Shown piece by piece: positions 4,439 through 5,433 of a stretch of DNA of 5,433 nucleotides. The position numbers were made by a program, and so were the translations under genes. Below the pieces are notes generated by a model, which did no database searches, was not told the DNA's origin, and was given only the letters and a program-made list of their open reading frames with translations. The first letter of the stretch is position 1. Each line of letters begins with the position of its first letter. The DNA comes from JBBSDV01 sp038240335 (GTDB lineage Bacteria > Chloroflexota > Dehalococcoidia > DSTF01 > JACRBR01): the NCBI GenBank assembly GCA_038240335.1, contig JBBSDV010000196.1, forward strand, positions 1 to 5,433, in the 5' to 3' direction.

Positions 4439-4452
4439 ATGTTGAGGTAAAC

Positions 4453-5241
4453 ATGGATTGGCGAGACGCACCGACCACTACGATGGGCGTTTCCGAGCGG
4501 CCGTTCTACGTCGTGCGCGGCGACGAGAAGATCCCCGGCATTCTCTGGACGCCGGAGGAGCCGGTGGGCAAGCTGCCGCTCGTGCTCATGGGACACGGCG
4601 GCAAGAGTGAGAAACGCAATCCCGCCGGCCTGGCCATCGCGCGACGGTTCGTACGGCGTCATGGCGTGGCGGTCTGCGCCATCGACGCGATCGCGCACGG
4701 CGAACGCGGCCCCATCGTTGACACGGGGGACGGGCCGGCGCAGCCGGAGTACATCGAACTCTGGAAGCAACCAGACACCTTCGACCGCATGAACGCCGAC
4801 TGGACGGCCGCGCTCGATGCCTTGCTGGAGTCGAACCGATTCGATCCTTTTCGCGTCGGCTACTGGGGTCTTTCGATGGGGACCGTGCTGGGGCTGCCAT
4901 TCGTGGCCTCGGAGCCGCGTATCAGCGCGGCAGTCCTGGGCGCTTGCGGATTCACGGGTCCGAGCGCCGTTCGGGCGCGATTCGCCGAGCGGCACCGCGT
5001 CGATGCGCCGCGGCTGACCTGTCCGGTGCTGTTTATGGTCCAGTGGGACGACGAAATCTTCGACCGAGACGGCGCACTAGAGCTGTTCGATGTGATCGGT
5101 TCGCCGGACAAGCGGATGCATGTGCACCCGGGCAAGCACGGCGCGTTTCCGCTGGAGGCCGCGAACGCGACGCGCGAGTTCCTGGCGGCGCGGCTGTCCG
5201 GCGGACAGGGAACGGGCGTCCTGCACTTGCCTTCGCCATAA
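4453..5241 (+). CDS. Alpha/beta hydrolase (serine hydrolase, dienelactone-hydrolase/esterase-like)
   Basis: A 262-aa alpha/beta-hydrolase-fold protein, probably a cytoplasmic esterase or lyase-type hydrolase. Landmarks: the oxyanion-hole strand LVLMGHGG (residues 43-50), AIDAIAHGERG (76-86), the nucleophile elbow GYWGLSMGT with Ser141, the acid residue in QWDDEIFDR (Asp199 or Asp200), and the catalytic histidine in HPGKHGAFP (His229). The triad is complete and in the right order, and the length is typical for a single domain without a large lid. No signal peptide is seen. The start ATG at 4453 follows GAGGT with a 4-nt spacer. It is 147 bp downstream of the methyltransferase on the same strand, too far to assume co-translation. 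The substrate is unknown. Confidence 0.88.
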   Translation: MDWRDAPTTTMGVSERPFYVVRGDEKIPGILWTPEEPVGKLPLVLMGHGGKSEKRNPAGLAIARRFVRRHGVAVCAIDAIAHGERGPIVDTGDGPAQPEYIELWKQPDTFDRMNADWTAALDALLESNRFDPFRVGYWGLSMGTVLGLPFVASEPRISAAVLGACGFTGPSAVRARFAERHRVDAPRLTCPVLFMVQWDDEIFDRDGALELFDVIGSPDKRMHVHPGKHGAFPLEAANATREFLAARLSGGQGTGVLHLPSP

Positions 5242-5374
5242 CAACATGAACCCATCGTGTGATGCGCTCGCGCAATGCAACGCCTTGGACAGACGGCCCG
5301 CTAACTGGATAGAGGGACGGCGCCAAGCACGCGTCGATCGTCGCCATGCGGTGACACATGCCTATCGCGGCTGC

Positions 5375-5433
5375 TCAGAACGCGGCGAGGAAGAACGCGA
5401 GGAGATCCGCATCAACGCCGTCACGCCTTCGCC
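5375..5433 (-). CDS. Possible C-terminal end of a minus-strand gene, cut by the window edge
   Basis: The complement reads RRDGVDADLLAFFLAAF then TGA (5375-5377). This is an ordinary-looking amphipathic C-terminus, better protein-like than the Arg/Ala/Ser-rich + strand reading of the same bases. Only 19 codons are visible, so no family can be given. It would converge on the hydrolase gene, with 133 bp between the two stops. Confidence 0.35.
   Translation of the reverse strand, partial: RRRDGVDADLLAFFLAAF

Noticed and set aside
4402..4995. 197-codon open frame antisense to the hydrolase gene
   Set aside because: It overlaps a hydrolase with an intact catalytic triad. The antisense translation has no recognisable motif.
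5359..5433. Plus-strand start ATGCCTATCGCGG near the right edge
   Set aside because: It lacks a Shine-Dalgarno and gives an Arg/Ala/Ser-rich peptide. The complementary strand reads as a more natural protein C-terminus.

Overview
High-GC bacterial DNA whose backbone is a complete tmRNA gene (ssrA, 585-939). Downstream lie several small single-gene units, separated by copies of the tmRNA 3' end. Taxonomy cannot be fixed from the sequence. The GC content, degenerate purine-rich microsatellites (1-80 and 262-304) and scattered accessory enzymes suggest a soil or environmental lineage such as Acidobacteriota or Gemmatimonadota, but this is a guess.

Layout. (i) 1-214, minus strand: 5' end of a probable ATP-grasp acyl-CoA synthetase gene, with an odd low-complexity stretch where the conserved domain should continue. 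(ii) 215-584: intergenic, with a 7-bp tandem repeat and the probable tmRNA promoter. (iii) 585-939: tmRNA, supported by the paired acceptor stem, T arm, long P2 helix and a reading frame ending in LAIAA. (iv) 940-3502: three consecutive units, each ending in a copy (R1, R2, R3) of the tmRNA 3' terminus CTCCCC(C)GTCTCCRCCA. Each copy is preceded by about 60 bp that resembles the other copies but not the tmRNA. The units carry an aminoglycoside/hydroxyurea-type kinase (+), a 95-aa ABM-like protein (-) and an NTF2/SnoaL-like protein (+). (v) 3503-5374: a class I methyltransferase and an alpha/beta hydrolase, both on +, with no further clear repeat. (vi) 5375-5433: possible C-terminal end of a minus-strand gene.

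Interpretation. The tmRNA 3' end is a classic attachment site for tyrosine-recombinase islands. Here it looks like the anchor of an integron-like array of very short (about 0.6-1.2 kb) single-gene cassettes with no recombinase in the window. Each inserted unit restores the tmRNA 3' end. The first two junctions and the tmRNA itself are followed 9-13 nt after CCA by a strong hairpin, as if each unit also brings a replacement tmRNA terminator. The cargo genes (antibiotic-kinase-like, ABM-like, SnoaL-like) are typical accessory cassette genes and share no evident pathway. The array is the main finding. Its mobility is inferred, not shown.
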